Assembly (NCBI GenBank): GCA_008690995.1
Contig: VRMN01000014.1
Span: forward strand, 124,001-188,000
Direction of reading: 5' to 3'
From: Porphyridium purpureum
Lineage: Eukaryota > Rhodophyta > Bangiophyceae > Porphyridiales > Porphyridiaceae
Length of the DNA stretch: 64,000 nucleotides
Shown here one piece after another: positions 1-11,300 of this stretch. Below the pieces are notes generated by a model. It was not told the DNA's origin. It did not search any database and saw only the letters and a program-made list of their open reading frames with translations. Both the position numbers and the translations under genes were made by a program. Within the stretch, counting starts at the first letter, position 1. Every line of letters starts with the position of its first letter.

Positions 1-2336
1 TCACAACGTTTCCGTCGCTGTCGACTTTCTCCTTGAGAAACATATGAGTTGGCAATATGCGCGCCCGTTTCGCTTTGATCAGTGCACAGCGATTCACTGG
101 CACCAGCGCACCGAAGCCGTTTTCCTTGTTCAATCGCGCGTCTTTGTCTTTCACCGCACGCGCTGCAAGAGCTTCGTACTTCTACAATGCTGAGCAGATC
201 GACATGTTCAACGCCAGATCTCGCCTCGTGCCCAAAACAACCATCGCTTGCTCCCTCTTTGTTTTTCCTCGTTGTCGCGAGAATCGTCCGAAATGGCAAC
301 TTTATTTCGCTTTTTGGACCGTTTTGGAGTGTCGAAAAGCTCGGGGTCTTCCGAGGCATTTTCATACTCAAACTCGCGCAATACAATATTTTGTATATAA
401 TCGGGGTCCCCGGATGGATCTACGTCTGGAAGTGCTTCGCTCCCAAATCCGAGCTCGCTCATTTAGCCGGCGTTTTTTGGTTCGGCATGTTCGACGCCGC
501 GTTCCAGCTCCTTTTCATGGCGCACGATGGCGTCAATCCTCTCCTGCAGAACGCACACTCTCTCCAGTGCTTCATTGTGCGCAATCTTACGCTTGTCCGA
601 GCCTGCGCGCACTTTCTTCTTGATTGATACGGTGATTTCGTAGCTGCGCCGCACTGGAATCGCTAGGACAGTGTCTCCTTGAATTGGCTGCGTCTGTATG
701 GGGTCAGGCACGTACTCTTGCGTTGCTGCGGTGTCCGGTACAAACTCTTGCGTTGCTGCACTTAGCGGCGCATCGTCCACAGACGACTCGGAAGCATGAA
801 TATCCTGTTCCATGTCAGTACGGTCACAGTGGTATACCGCACCGACTTCACCTGCTTCGACATGGTCCGATACAGAACCGTCCATATCCGCGGCGTCGTC
901 ATTTGCATCAGTCTCTTCATCCAATCTTGCATTATCACCGGCTTTGTCGTCACTTCCTGCCATCCTCATGCCAGAGTCCGTCATGTCGACGGGCCCGACC
1001 ATCTTACTCTCAAACCCTGACATTCGGGCGATCACTTCGTGCGGAACCGGTACCTGTGTCCAGCGCTGCCGAGCAATGGTATGCGGTGTGCCTAGGTCAC
1101 AGAACACCCAGCTGCCGGAAAGGTTCAGCACCGGATAAAGCCATATGCAACCTGTCGTGCGCGGCACTTTACCGCTGGACACGCTCTTCTGGTGAACTTG
1201 GGCACTGTCTCCAAATGCTAAAGCTCCTTTTTCGTGTCCAGCATTCTCCCAGTTACTTGCTCGTACGACGGGCTGGCCCCCTCTGTTTCAGCACAGAATA
1301 CGGTGCTCCTGGTGCCGTTTACCCTTTAGACGCGGTACTTGCACAGCGCTGCCAATAAAGTGCGGGGGAGCGGGTATGGAATCCCGCGAAGCACTGCGCG
1401 CATCTGACCTTTTACGAGCCTGCTTACGCGCTCGATTGGTTGCACCGATTCACTTCCAGCAACTAAGTCTAGTGTAAGCCCGCTCGCTTTCATCCACGGT
1501 TCCAGCGCCCGGATTCCGCTCTCTGAATCCGAGTGGAGGTGCGTAATCCTGATCCCGTGCACCCTGAGATCCGCGACTTGCTCTTGGAGAGCTCTCCTCA
1601 TCTCAACACTGCTCTTGCTGCTTACCTGCGTGAATAGTAGGTACTGCAATGGCTTGCACAGCGACACCAGAAGAATTTGACGGTTGGCGAACATCAAGTT
1701 GCAGTGGAGTGACCCAAAAGTGCTCGCCATGCTACGTGATCCCTTCGGAATGACGGCCGAAGTTTGGCCCGTCCTTTTGCCCTTCGCTGTTTCCTTCATG
1801 GGCCCCCATTTGACCTCCGCACGGCCCACGTCGCGCGTACTCACGGGGGCATTAGGCACTGCTCCCGTTCTGATCGCGTGCTTCAGATTCACAGCCGATG
1901 GGTAGGCTATCTTAAGTTCTACTTCTCTCGCCTCTCTGGCTCTAGCATTCTCCCTTGGTGAAAACTCTGCTTCTCTCTCAGCCATGGTGCCCGTCATCAG
2001 TGTCATTTAGTGGGTGAGTGCATGTGGCCTGCGTTCGGAAACGGATGGATTTTGTGGGTAGACAAAGTCTGGGCGCATATAGAACAATATGGTCTGTTTA
2101 CCTGATTGTAGCCTACACATGTTCTGGTCCTAAGAGTAGGCTACCTTTTGTCCTTCTGCGCGCAGCTTATGCAGTGACAGCACATGGTCAATATGCCTCA
2201 CGTTTTCAACCAAGTTCTTGTCTCTGAACACATGCTCGCTTGAGCACGTATCTAGCCCAACTTCGTCCGTTGCAAAGCTCGTATCTGTGGTCATGGACTA
2301 TGCGCACCGAGTGTGATTCCTCGGCACGCCGGCCCG

Positions 2337-3514
2337 TCACTCACTGCTGCCCGACTCATCAGACGACATGTCCGTCTCGTCGATGGTCACTTTCTTGGTC
2401 GATCCCTTCACGCTGCGCTTCCGTCCAACATTCTTCTTCAGGTCCTCTACCTGCTTGCGTAGCTGCTCCAAAAGCTTGTCCATTTTCTGGACGCAATCAA
2501 CTTGGCGGTGTCCCACGAGGCCGCACTCCCAACATGCTCCTCGTTTCGGCTTCACACCGGGAGCCTCCTCCGAGCCTCGGTCATGTTCATCGTCAGATCC
2601 TGTGTCGTCGGCTGGCTTGCTTCCAGTCCTATACGTCATGCCGACAACCGTGTGTGGACGACGTGTCGGAGACTGATCACGGCTTCCCTGTAGCGCGTGC
2701 TCGTTTCCAACTTGCGCACGAAATCTGCCGTCACACGTCACTGATCCCCCGTCGTCTCGCCGACGACGCGCATCGTCGTCAGCGCCGCATCGAACCGGCC
2801 GCGAAACTTGATCACCGACTCATCGGTAAGAGCACGCAGTTCTTCGTACTGTTCCATTGAGTACTGTAAATTTACCAACGTACTATGCGAGCCGCGCGTC
2901 AGATGCGTTTCGACCACCAGGTTCAACAACCCCTTTGCGTCGCGACGCTCTTTATCCAGCTCTGCGTATCCTGGCATGGCTCTCAGAGCCGCTTTGGAGT
3001 CCGCGCTTAGCAGTCCAAGCACTAGGCCGAACACTTTCTGCCCTTTCTCGGCAAGCTCTTCTCGCTTGCGATACATAGCCTGGAGTGCTAGCTTCGCGTA
3101 CCCTTTCTCCATAAACGCAGCCATTTCGGCCGTCATGCCCTCCGTCCCCGCAAGGCTCACACGGAGGTCTGCCAAAGCAGTTGGCACATCCCTATCAGCC
3201 AGCCAGTAGTGGATGCCTAAATCGAAGAGGGTGGACAGTTCTCCAGAGAACTAGCGCAGCAAGTGAACTTTCATCGCCTCAAACCACGCCACAACCTTGT
3301 CTGCCGGCGTCGCCTCTTCGACGAAGTACCTCCAAAGAGGCAATCCCTCTACTGCGCCGCGCTCTCTTGGCGTCTTTATCGCGTGCGTGCGGGCGCCCTT
3401 GTGCTCATTGCTAAGCGCGCCGGTCCTCGTGCCGGACCTCCCGCCCCGCGGTGCCGCCAGATTGTTCCTGTAGGCCATATCTTTATGTTGTGATACTAGC
3501 CACGAGGGCAGCAT
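2337..3514 (-). pseudogene. Gag region of the decayed minus-strand copia element
   Basis: Gag-like coding sequence of the left copia fossil. It has an alpha-helical capsid-like part (about 3514 to 2738), including the ADKVVAWFEAMKVHLL segment usual near the start of copia Gag, and then a basic and acidic tail with one CCHC zinc knuckle. The tail ends in a lysine-rich coiled segment and an acidic terminus. The region is interrupted and no longer codes for one protein. The family assignment rests on the knuckle and on the integrase that follows it on the same strand. Confidence 0.7.
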
Positions 3515-3790
3515 ATAGACTCACTTTTATTGTGAATAATAAACTTTACTCGTAGGGAATAAAGATATAAACTCACTCCTAACTGTGGCTAGAAGCCGAC
3601 TATTTCTCGTCCGGTGATGAATTTCGCCATACTCTGTATAGTGCACCTTTCCGCAGCTCCGGAAGCGCGCGGGGAACTCGAGTGGCTGCTTTAAATCCGT
3701 ATCCCAACTCGTCACGGCTGGCTCCGGCGGAGACACCACAACCTACCCCCGCGATCACACACCTTCACAACGGCTGCACACAGCCAGCGT
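3497..3790 (-). repeat. LTR-like block next to the left copia gag
   Basis: This block lies just upstream of the minus-strand gag, where a 5' LTR belongs. It is recognisably the same sequence as 19545-19850, in the same orientation: both share blocks such as CTAGAAGCCGAC, AGCTCCG.AAGCGCGCG and GTCACGGCT. The two copies are clearly diverged by substitutions and small indels, so they are old copies of one LTR family. Exact ends and the primer-binding site could not be fixed. Confidence 0.65.
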
Positions 3791-5214
3791 GTACAGTCGT
3801 CCTCCACAATTCCTCTTAGATGATTTTTATGCATCGCACTTTACTGCCGAACCGCATGGCAACACTCCCACGCAACCAAAATCACTAATTTTTACCATGC
3901 TTGGTAAATATCTTTGCACAGCAAAACATCAAGTGTTGATATGCTATTGACTTTTAGAAGTTTTCAGACGATGTTATACTCTGCGCAGGGAGAGTTGGTC
4001 CTTGACTACTTACCACTCCTTTGGTCAGGAGACCAGCGTGCATTCCCTCAGTTGCCATGTGTTCGACTAAAATGACCCCATGAATAAATCTTTCTCGTGG
4101 AAAGAAATTGTGAGACCAACATGATGTAAGTTACTCTAGGGTTACTCTTAAACATCCTTTTACAAGAAAACTTCCCAAAAACTTCATTGATCCTTGATTG
4201 TCCGTGGGCGCTTGCGATGGAATTTCTCAAGGTTGGGTCGGAAGTGTACAAAGTTGACATCGAAACCATTGTGCTTATTTGCGTGTCCCTAATAATGCTA
4301 TAGATACTATGGGGATCTTTCGTTCAAACTGTTACGTTTGTTTGCAGTTTGGACTTCCGTGAGATTGCTCCTCAATCCGAAATAATAGAAAATCCAGTCG
4401 TTGATCTTCTGGATCTTTCTCCAGCACAGTCTGCATCTGCATAAACTTGACTACTTTTCGTAGACATAGTAGGATAAGTCAGATCGCAATCTAGAGTTCC
4501 CTTTGGATACCGTGTACCCCTTTCGCAACTTGCACGTGTCATTCGATTAACAGGACGTCTATGACAAGGAGTCCCACCAAACAGGGGAATATTTTGTCAA
4601 GTGCAAAAATTTATGTACATGAAAGCATCCAAGGTATCGATGCATGGAGAACAAAAAAATGAATAAATAAATTGGTAGGCCTGGACTCCAGTGCGGCATA
4701 TTCCAACTTTAGGTGTATTTTACGGATTTCATGCCTCCATTCTAAATGTTCCAAAATAATCTATTTACTACATTTGAGAATGAATCAGTACTCAATTCAT
4801 TCGGTGGCATTTGAATCATATCCGGTAAATCCTAGCTTCGAGCCTTCTCCAAAAGTATAAATTTTATATTTTTTCACAAGATAACAGCTGTGCTGTTTCA
4901 CAAATTTCGTGAGTATGTACTGACAGGCAATTGAGACATCAAGATTGAAGCCCTATACGTTAACTTCCTGAAGACCTATGGAACTGTTTCGAGGGCAGAG
5001 AGTACCGCGCTTCATACAGAACCTTGCACAAAATTTCAATCCAGGCACGCGAGACTTGCATACATTTTCAACTTGTCTTTCCCAATTTCAGGTTTTACTT
5101 TCTCAGGCACTAATTCTGTCACACTGTTGCATGATAACATCCTTTTGCAGAATATCATTTCGGAATACTATGGTGTCGCCGACCGAAAATGCATGCTTTT
5201 CTTTTGTAGCATGA
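3791..5214. other. AT-rich gene-poor stretch with a trace of copia RNase H
   Basis: The base composition turns AT-rich here, unlike the GC-rich host blocks, and stops are frequent in all frames. On the minus strand at about 4115 to 4005, one frame reads VILVEHMATEGMHAGLLTKG. This matches the C-terminal end of copia RNase H, where an ADxLTKGL motif is usual. It is therefore the tail of another decayed minus-strand copia copy. Small open stretches at 4048-4269, 4672-4860 and 4978-5214 show no recognisable family and are probably chance or fossil sequence. Confidence 0.5.
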
Positions 5215-5670
5215 TCAACTAAATTTGTTCATCCCTCTTTGGCGTGTTGCCGCACTGATCGATGAATTCTCGCGATGGCATGCTGCAGCATTGATTATAT
5301 CATCGAGTGGCATCCCCAGCCTCTGTGAAAATTCGTTCTTGCCCAGCTTGCCTTTATACCAATCCATGATTGCCGCAGCATGAAAGTTCGCTTTGGTGCC
5401 TCGCTTGGATTCGGCAAAACTTAAATGATTTAAAGATTTAAAGATCTTTTGACAATGTATACTCTCTTTATCAGTGTCTTAAGGTCTTTACCAAATAAAT
5501 TTCTGCATTGAGTTGCACATCTCTTAGGAAGAATTTTCTTGTGGGAATCTGATTTAATGATTTCATGTGTAGCAATAGTAGCAGTTGTATTACCCAGCCA
5601 GTCGGCTTCACAAGACGGTAAAGACTTGGAATCGTAATCTATGTGGCCACTAGGTTTTTTTAACTTTCAT
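5215..5670 (-). other. Unrecognised minus-strand coding-like stretch, probably decayed
   Basis: In this AT-rich, stop-rich DNA the minus strand stays open for about 70 codons from near 5668 and for about 87 codons from 5478 to 5215, in overlapping frames. Neither frame begins with a usable ATG. The inferred residues look protein-like, for example KANFHAAAIMDWYKGKLG followed by a helix-like LGMPLDDIINAAA. No family was recognised. It ends shortly before the first LTR of the copia pair, so it may be the remains of an older mobile element or of a host gene. Confidence 0.35.
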
Positions 5671-5995
5671 CGAATCTTGGACGCCGAAATTATTTAATCC
5701 GAAAGTCCATCTACTTTCTCTGGCAATTCGCATTATTTTGAATTTTCTTAGTTTTTAATTGACAGTTGCCAGGTACCAGAGGCTTTCAAAGTAAATCGAT
5801 AAAATTACGACAGGCTTTTTGATCCTAACAGAGATCTTCCGGAAACCAGCCATTCGTATTTGAGATTCGTTCCATCGTACCGTTGGCGGCTCGCGTGCTC
5901 ACAATCATTCAGTAAACCTTGACAATTTATGGTATTGTTTCATTCTCCATCGTGGACTATTTTTCAACGTGTGGTTCAGTTGTGGACGGAATGGT

Positions 5996-6303
5996 TGTTA
6001 TGAATCCAGGGTTTCGGTAGATTCCCTCTCCAGGTAAAGTAGTAATACCATGGGGAATGTTTCAGCTCCAACTTTCTGTATTTCTCCAACTTATAGTAAA
6101 TTAGGGTTTTTGCCCTGGAGGTACAGTTGGCAATCTCACTAGTGAAAGCACTACGATTGCCTATATAAAGAGCTTAGCGATGGCCGAGGCTCGGAGTCCC
6201 CGGATGACAAAAGGTAAGGTTAGTTGCAAGGGCGACGAAGGGGACACGCAACTGCGTTAGTGACGAGTCACAAAGACTCCCCGATACATCAGACCTTTTA
6301 ATA
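5996..6303 (+). repeat. Left LTR of the outer copia element
   Basis: LTR of 308 bp starting TGTTATGAATCC and ending CCTTTTAATA. It holds one copy of an 18-bp unit (CTGTATTTCTCCAACTTT) that is present twice in the other three LTRs, and it differs from them at about five further positions. A TATA-like TATATAAAG lies near 6161. It is followed directly by the primer-binding site. Confidence 0.95.
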
Positions 6304-6307
6304 GGTT

Positions 6308-8042
6308 ATGAGCCTAGACGCGATGGCGTTTACGTTTGATGCGTCGAAGCTGTCCGCGCTTGCGAACGGCGTGGAAAAGTTCAATGGCGAGAATTACGAC
6401 ATTTGGGCACGCCGCACGAAGCTCGCGTTGCGTGTGGTGAAGCTGTGGCCCGTCGTTGCGGGGATGGTCGTTCGCCCATCGTCGTCGTCGCGTGCAACTG
6501 CCGGGATGACGGCAGAAGAGTGGGACGATGCGGACCTGGCGGGACAGTTCTTTCTGTCCGGGGTCTTGGAGAACAGGTACGACCGTCTCGTCCGCGATAA
6601 GTCGTCGGCGGACGGTTGGTCCGCGGTGGCGAATTATGCGCACGATCAACTGTCGGCGCAGAAGTTCGCGTTTCGCATGGCGCTGGAGCGCATTGTCCAG
6701 AACAAGAACGAGGCAATGGCCGAGTACTTGGATCGCGGAATCGGTCTGTGGGACAAGCTTGTCTCGATCGGTGAGCAAGTTCCCGAGGACCATGTCGTGC
6801 GTTATCTGGTGATCGGGCTCCGCAAGGAGTTTCAGGGGTCGAAGGACTACCTGCTGCATTCGGCGCCCACGGTCTCCGCAGCTCGGCTGCAACTGCTCCA
6901 GCTGGAGGCCGGAAAAGCGCTCGAGCGCACGTTGGCAGATGAGCCCCCGCCCATCGCAATGGCGGTGTCCCAGCGTCCGCAGCAACAGCAGCGTGATCGC
7001 TCAGCGGGTGTCGTGAAGACGGCACTCGTCAAGGAGAACCTGAAGTGTGGCTACTGCCACAAGGTTGGGCACGAGACGAAGCGTTGCTTTAAGCGCAAGA
7101 ATGACTTGCGTGACAAGGCTGCTGGTGCGAGTGGCGCAGCAGACCCGGAGGCAGTGAAACGCGGCATCGGAAAGCCGAATGCGCGGGTGAATGTGGTTCA
7201 GGTAAAAACCAAGGTGACGAAACCACCGGCTCCGGCGGCAAAGGCAGCCATTGAGCCAGGTTGGATGTCGTGGGAGGCCTACGCGAATAGCGTTGCGGGA
7301 AGGGGCGTGGTGCCAAAAGGCCCTTCTCTGGATATCCGCATGATTAGCCCCCCAGCGACCCCTGCACCAATCAATAAAGCCACCACTTCCATCTATGCCA
7401 TCTGTGTCTCTGTTGTGCCCCACAAGCACAAGTCGCACAAATGGATGTTCGATTCTGGATCGGACAGACATATCACTTGGGATAGGTCTATTCTAATGAA
7501 TGAAAGACCTTCTGATGAATCACTTGTTACTGTTGCCAACGGGGAACATGTTGAAGTTTCATTGATGGGTGATGTCATGCTCAAAACAATTATTCAAGAC
7601 AAGTTTAATGACTTGCGTCTTGAAAATGTTTTGTTGATCGAAAGCACACCCATAAATCTCCTTTCGACAAAGGTCGCAGCGAGAAAGGGCTGTGTCTTCA
7701 AACACGATGATAGTTCATCTGTTTTGCATTTTGGGTCAGATGGGCCCGTCCTAGCGGTTGGGGATGGTGATTTAATGATCAAACTATCCGCCGCTAGAAT
7801 AAATGCAATCACAGCTTCAAATAAGTTTGAGCTATTTCACCGTCGACTTGGTCATCCTGGACTTGCTGGTCTGAAAAATACGCAAAATTGTGTACAGGGA
7901 ATTCCCGCGGACTTAAAAGTTCCGGATGAATACCATTGTGTGATTTGCCAAAAGGCAAAGGGAACACGAACTCCCTTTAAGAAGCGGAAATTGAATTCCA
8001 TTTCGGCGGTTCCGGGAGAAGTCCTTCATACTGATGTATGCG
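6308..8042 (+). pseudogene. Outer copia element, Gag-protease-integrase start
   Basis: The 5' part of the outer element's gag-pol, almost identical to 8372-10106 of the inner element. It contains the Gag helical region, a CCHC knuckle CGYCHKVGHETKRC, the protease DSG motif (WMFDSGSDRH) and the zinc-binding pre-integrase domain (FHRRLGHPG and CVICQKAKG). It stops at the point where the inner element inserted, early in the integrase. Confidence 0.9.
8038..8042. repeat. Target site duplication ATGCG, left copy
   Basis: Five bases directly before the inner left LTR. The same ATGCG follows the inner right LTR at 13014-13018. The uninterrupted inner element reads ATGCG once at the equivalent place, which shows that this is the duplicated integration target. 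Confidence 0.95.
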
Positions 8043-8367
8043 TGTTATGAATCCAGGGTTTCGGTAGATTCCCTCCCCAGGTAAAGTAGTAATACCATGG
8101 GGAATGTTTCAGCTCCAACTTTCTGTATTTCTCCAACTTTCTGTATTTCTCCAACTTATAGTAAATAAGGGTTTTTGCCCTGGAGGTACAGTTGGCAATC
8201 TCACTAGTGAAAGCACTACGATTGCCTATATGAAGAGCTTAGCGATGGCCGAGGCTCGGAGTCCCCGGATGACGAAGGTAAGGTTAGTTGCAAGGGCGAC
8301 GAAGGGGACACGCAACTGCGTTAGTGACAAGTCACAAAGACTCCCCGATACATCAGACCTTTTAATA
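8043..8367 (+). repeat. Left LTR of the inner copia element
   Basis: 325-bp LTR with two tandem copies of the 18-bp unit CTGTATTTCTCCAACTTT. It reads identical to 12689-13013 and 15601-15925. The ends TG and TA are not a perfect inverted repeat. Confidence 0.95.
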
Positions 8368-8381
8368 GGTTATGAGCCCAG
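8368..8381 (+). promoter_or_regulatory. Primer-binding site for a half-tRNA (initiator Met anticodon arm)
   Basis: Directly after the left LTR the sequence reads GGTTATGAGCCCAG. Its complement, CTGGGCTCATAACC, is an initiator-tRNA-Met anticodon stem-loop: CAU in the loop with the GGG:CCC stem. Drosophila copia is known to use an internal fragment of initiator tRNA with a near-identical site. The ATG at 8372 that opens gag-pol lies inside this site. The outer element carries the equivalent site at 6304. Confidence 0.8.
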
Positions 8382-11300
8382 ACGCGATGGCGTTTACGTT
8401 TGATGCGTCGAAGCTGTCCGCGCTTGCGAACGGCGTGGAAAAGTTCAATGGCGAGAATTACGACATTTGGGCACGCCGCACGAAGCTCGCGTTGCGTGTG
8501 GTGAAGCTGTGGCCCGTCGTTGCGGGGATGGTCGTTCGCCCATCGTCGTCGTCGCGTGCAACTACCGGGATGACGGCAGAAGAGTGGGACGATGCGGACC
8601 TGGCGGGACAGTTCTTTCTGTCCGGGGTCTTGGAGAACAGGTACGACCGTCTCGTCCGCGATAAGTCGTCGGCGGACGGTTGGTCCGCGGTGGCGAATTA
8701 TGCGCACGATCAACTGTCGGCGCAGAAGTTCGCGTTTCGCATGGCGCTGGAGCGCATTGTCCAGAACAAGAACGAGGCAATGGCCGAGTACTTGGATCGC
8801 GGAATCGGTCTGTGGGACAAGCTTGTCTCGATCGGTGAGCAAGTTCCCGAGGACCATGTCGTGCGTTATCTGGTGATCGGGCTCCGCAAAGAGTTTCAGG
8901 GGTCGAAGGACTACCTGCTGCATTCGGCGCCCACGGTCTCCGCAGCTCGGCTGCAACTGCTCCAGCTGGAGGCCGGAAAAGCGCTCGAGCGCACGTTGGC
9001 AGATGAGCCCCCGCCCATCGCAATGGCGGTGTCCCAGCGTCCGCAGCAACAGCAGCGTGATCGCTCAGCGGGTGTCGTGAAGACGGCACTCGTCAAGGAG
9101 AACCTGAAGTGTGGCTACTGCCACAAGGTTGGGCACGAGACGAAGCGTTGCTTTAAGCGCAAGAATGACTTGCGCGACAAGGCTGCTGGTGCGAGTGGCG
9201 CAGCAGACCCGGAGGCAGTGAAACGCGGCATCGGAAAGCCGAATGCGCGGGTGAATGTGGTTCAGGTAAAAACCAAGGTGACGAAACCACCGGCTCCGGC
9301 GGCAAAGGCAGCCATTGAGCCAGGTTGGATGTCGTGGGAGGCCTACGCGAATAGCGTTGCGGGAAGGGGCGTGGTGCCAAAAGGCCCTTCTCTGGATATC
9401 CGCATGATTAGCCCCCCAGCGACCCCTGCACCAATCAATAAAGCCACCACTTCCATCTATGCCATCTGTGTCTCTGTTGTGCCCCACAAGCACAAGTCGC
9501 ACAAATGGATGTTCGATTCTGGATCGGACAGACATATCACTTGGGATAGGTCTATTCTAATGAATGAAAGACCTTCTGATGAATCACTTGTTACTGTTGC
9601 CAACGGGGAACATGTTGAAGTTTCATTGATGGGTGATGTCATGCTCAAAACAATTATTCAAGACAAGTTTAATGACTTGCGTCTTGAAAATGTTTTGTTG
9701 ATCGAAAGCACACCCATAAATCTCCTTTCGACAAAGGTCGCAGCGAGAAAGGGCTGTGTCTTCAAACACGATGATAGTTCATCTGTTTTGCATTTTGGGT
9801 CAGATGGGCCCGTCCTAGCGGTTGGGGATGGTGATTTAATGATCAAACTATCCGCCGCTAGAATAAATGCAATCACAGCTTCAAATAAGTTTGAGCTATT
9901 TCACCGTCGACTTGGTCATCCTGGACTTGCTGGTCTGAAAAATACGCAAAATTGTGTACAGGGAATTCCCGCGGACTTAAAAGTTCCGGATGAATACCAT
10001 TGTGTGATTTGCCAAAAGGCAAAGGGAACACGAACTCCCTTTAAGAAGCGGAAATTGAATTCCATTTCGGCGGTTCCGGGAGAAGTCCTTCATACTGATG
10101 TATGCGGACCACTCACTCCTTCGAGTTTTGACGACCATCGATATTTTCTAGTTGTCGTCGACGAATGCTCAAGTTTGAGTGTCGTCCACTTGCTCGAGCG
10201 AAAAAGTGAAGCGGGTGAAATGTTACTGCGCACACTTAAATATCTCGAAACGACTCTTGGTGCAAAGGCAAAAAGAGTTCGGTCCGACAAAGGTGGCGAA
10301 TTCGCAAGCCTTTATGTGCAAAGGCATCTCCAAGACTCTGGAATTACTTGGGAAAATACCTCTGCTTACACGCCAGAACTTAATGGTATGGCTGAACGCA
10401 TGAATCGGACATTACTCGAAAAGGTTCGAAGCTTATTGTTTGATAGTAATCTACCTTTGGAAAATTGGAGTAATGCTTTGTTGACTGCGAATTATTTGCG
10501 AAATCGCATTTCAAATAATCGCGGGAAAACGCCGATAGAAATTGCATTCAGGCAAAGGCCAGATCTCAGCAATCTCAGAATCTACGGATCGAGAGCGTTT
10601 GTTCATATTCCTAAGCAATTGCGAGGAAAACTAGAAACAAGATCTGCAATTGGATGCTTGGTCGGTTATGGAAATGTCCATTCCGTTTATCGCATTCTTC
10701 TATCGGATGGCACGGTCGTTGAAAGTCGAAATGTCACTTTCGATGAGTCTGTCGTTGGAATAGATGTTCATGAACATGAAATCCACGATTCGGAATATTT
10801 TTCCAACTTCGATAAAATTGTCGAAGAGTTGTTTCCAAAAGATTTCTCGAAGTCGTTTGATGAAAAGTCTCAAATCGCGTCAAAAAATTTTGAAACAGAT
10901 TCCACTCGACAAATGGATGATCGCAGTCAGGAATATTCTATTTCAAATGAAATCGGAGAAACGTTTCTGGAAAAAGTTCAGAATAATTCGAAAGATTTAG
11001 GGTTCCAAAAAGCTCCAAATGGAAACTTTGGGAATACTGAGGATGACGAAAGTCAAGACAGTGGATATGTCGCAAATCAATTCGTTGGAATAATTTCCAC
11101 CGTTTCTGAACCTCGGTCAGTCGAAGAAGCACTAAAGGGTGACTTCTCTGAGCAATGGCTGGAAGCTCTGAATAGAGAATTGGAATCTCTCACTGGCAAC
11201 TGCACGTGGGAGCTCGTCGATCGTCCACAGGACCGAATTCCTGTCAGATGCAAATGGGTTTTTAAGATCAAATATAATGTCAACGGACAAATTGATCGGT

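Larger units (their letters stand above)
1..3790 (-). mobile_element. Decayed Ty1/copia retrotransposon, left end outside window
   Basis: A minus-strand copia element read right to left. A Gag region comes first (about 3514 down to 2337), then integrase (about 2006 down to 1326), then the acidic spacer typical between integrase and reverse transcriptase (about 1182 down to 208). The first codons of reverse transcriptase reach the window edge near position 60. Gag holds a CCHC knuckle, CWECGLVGHRQVDC. The integrase holds an HLHSDSESGI segment and the charged SVQPIERVSRLVKGQMR stretch known from algal and fungal copia integrases. A protease was not made out. The element is broken by several interruptions and is old. 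A right-hand LTR-like block lies at about 3497-3790. RT and RNase H, if kept, lie left of the window. Confidence 0.8.

Noticed and set aside
6314-7025. Long minus-strand frames (223 and 214 codons) opposite the copia gag, repeated at 8321-9089
   Set aside because: They are shadows of the GC-rich plus-strand gag, repeated only because the element is repeated, and show no protein motifs.
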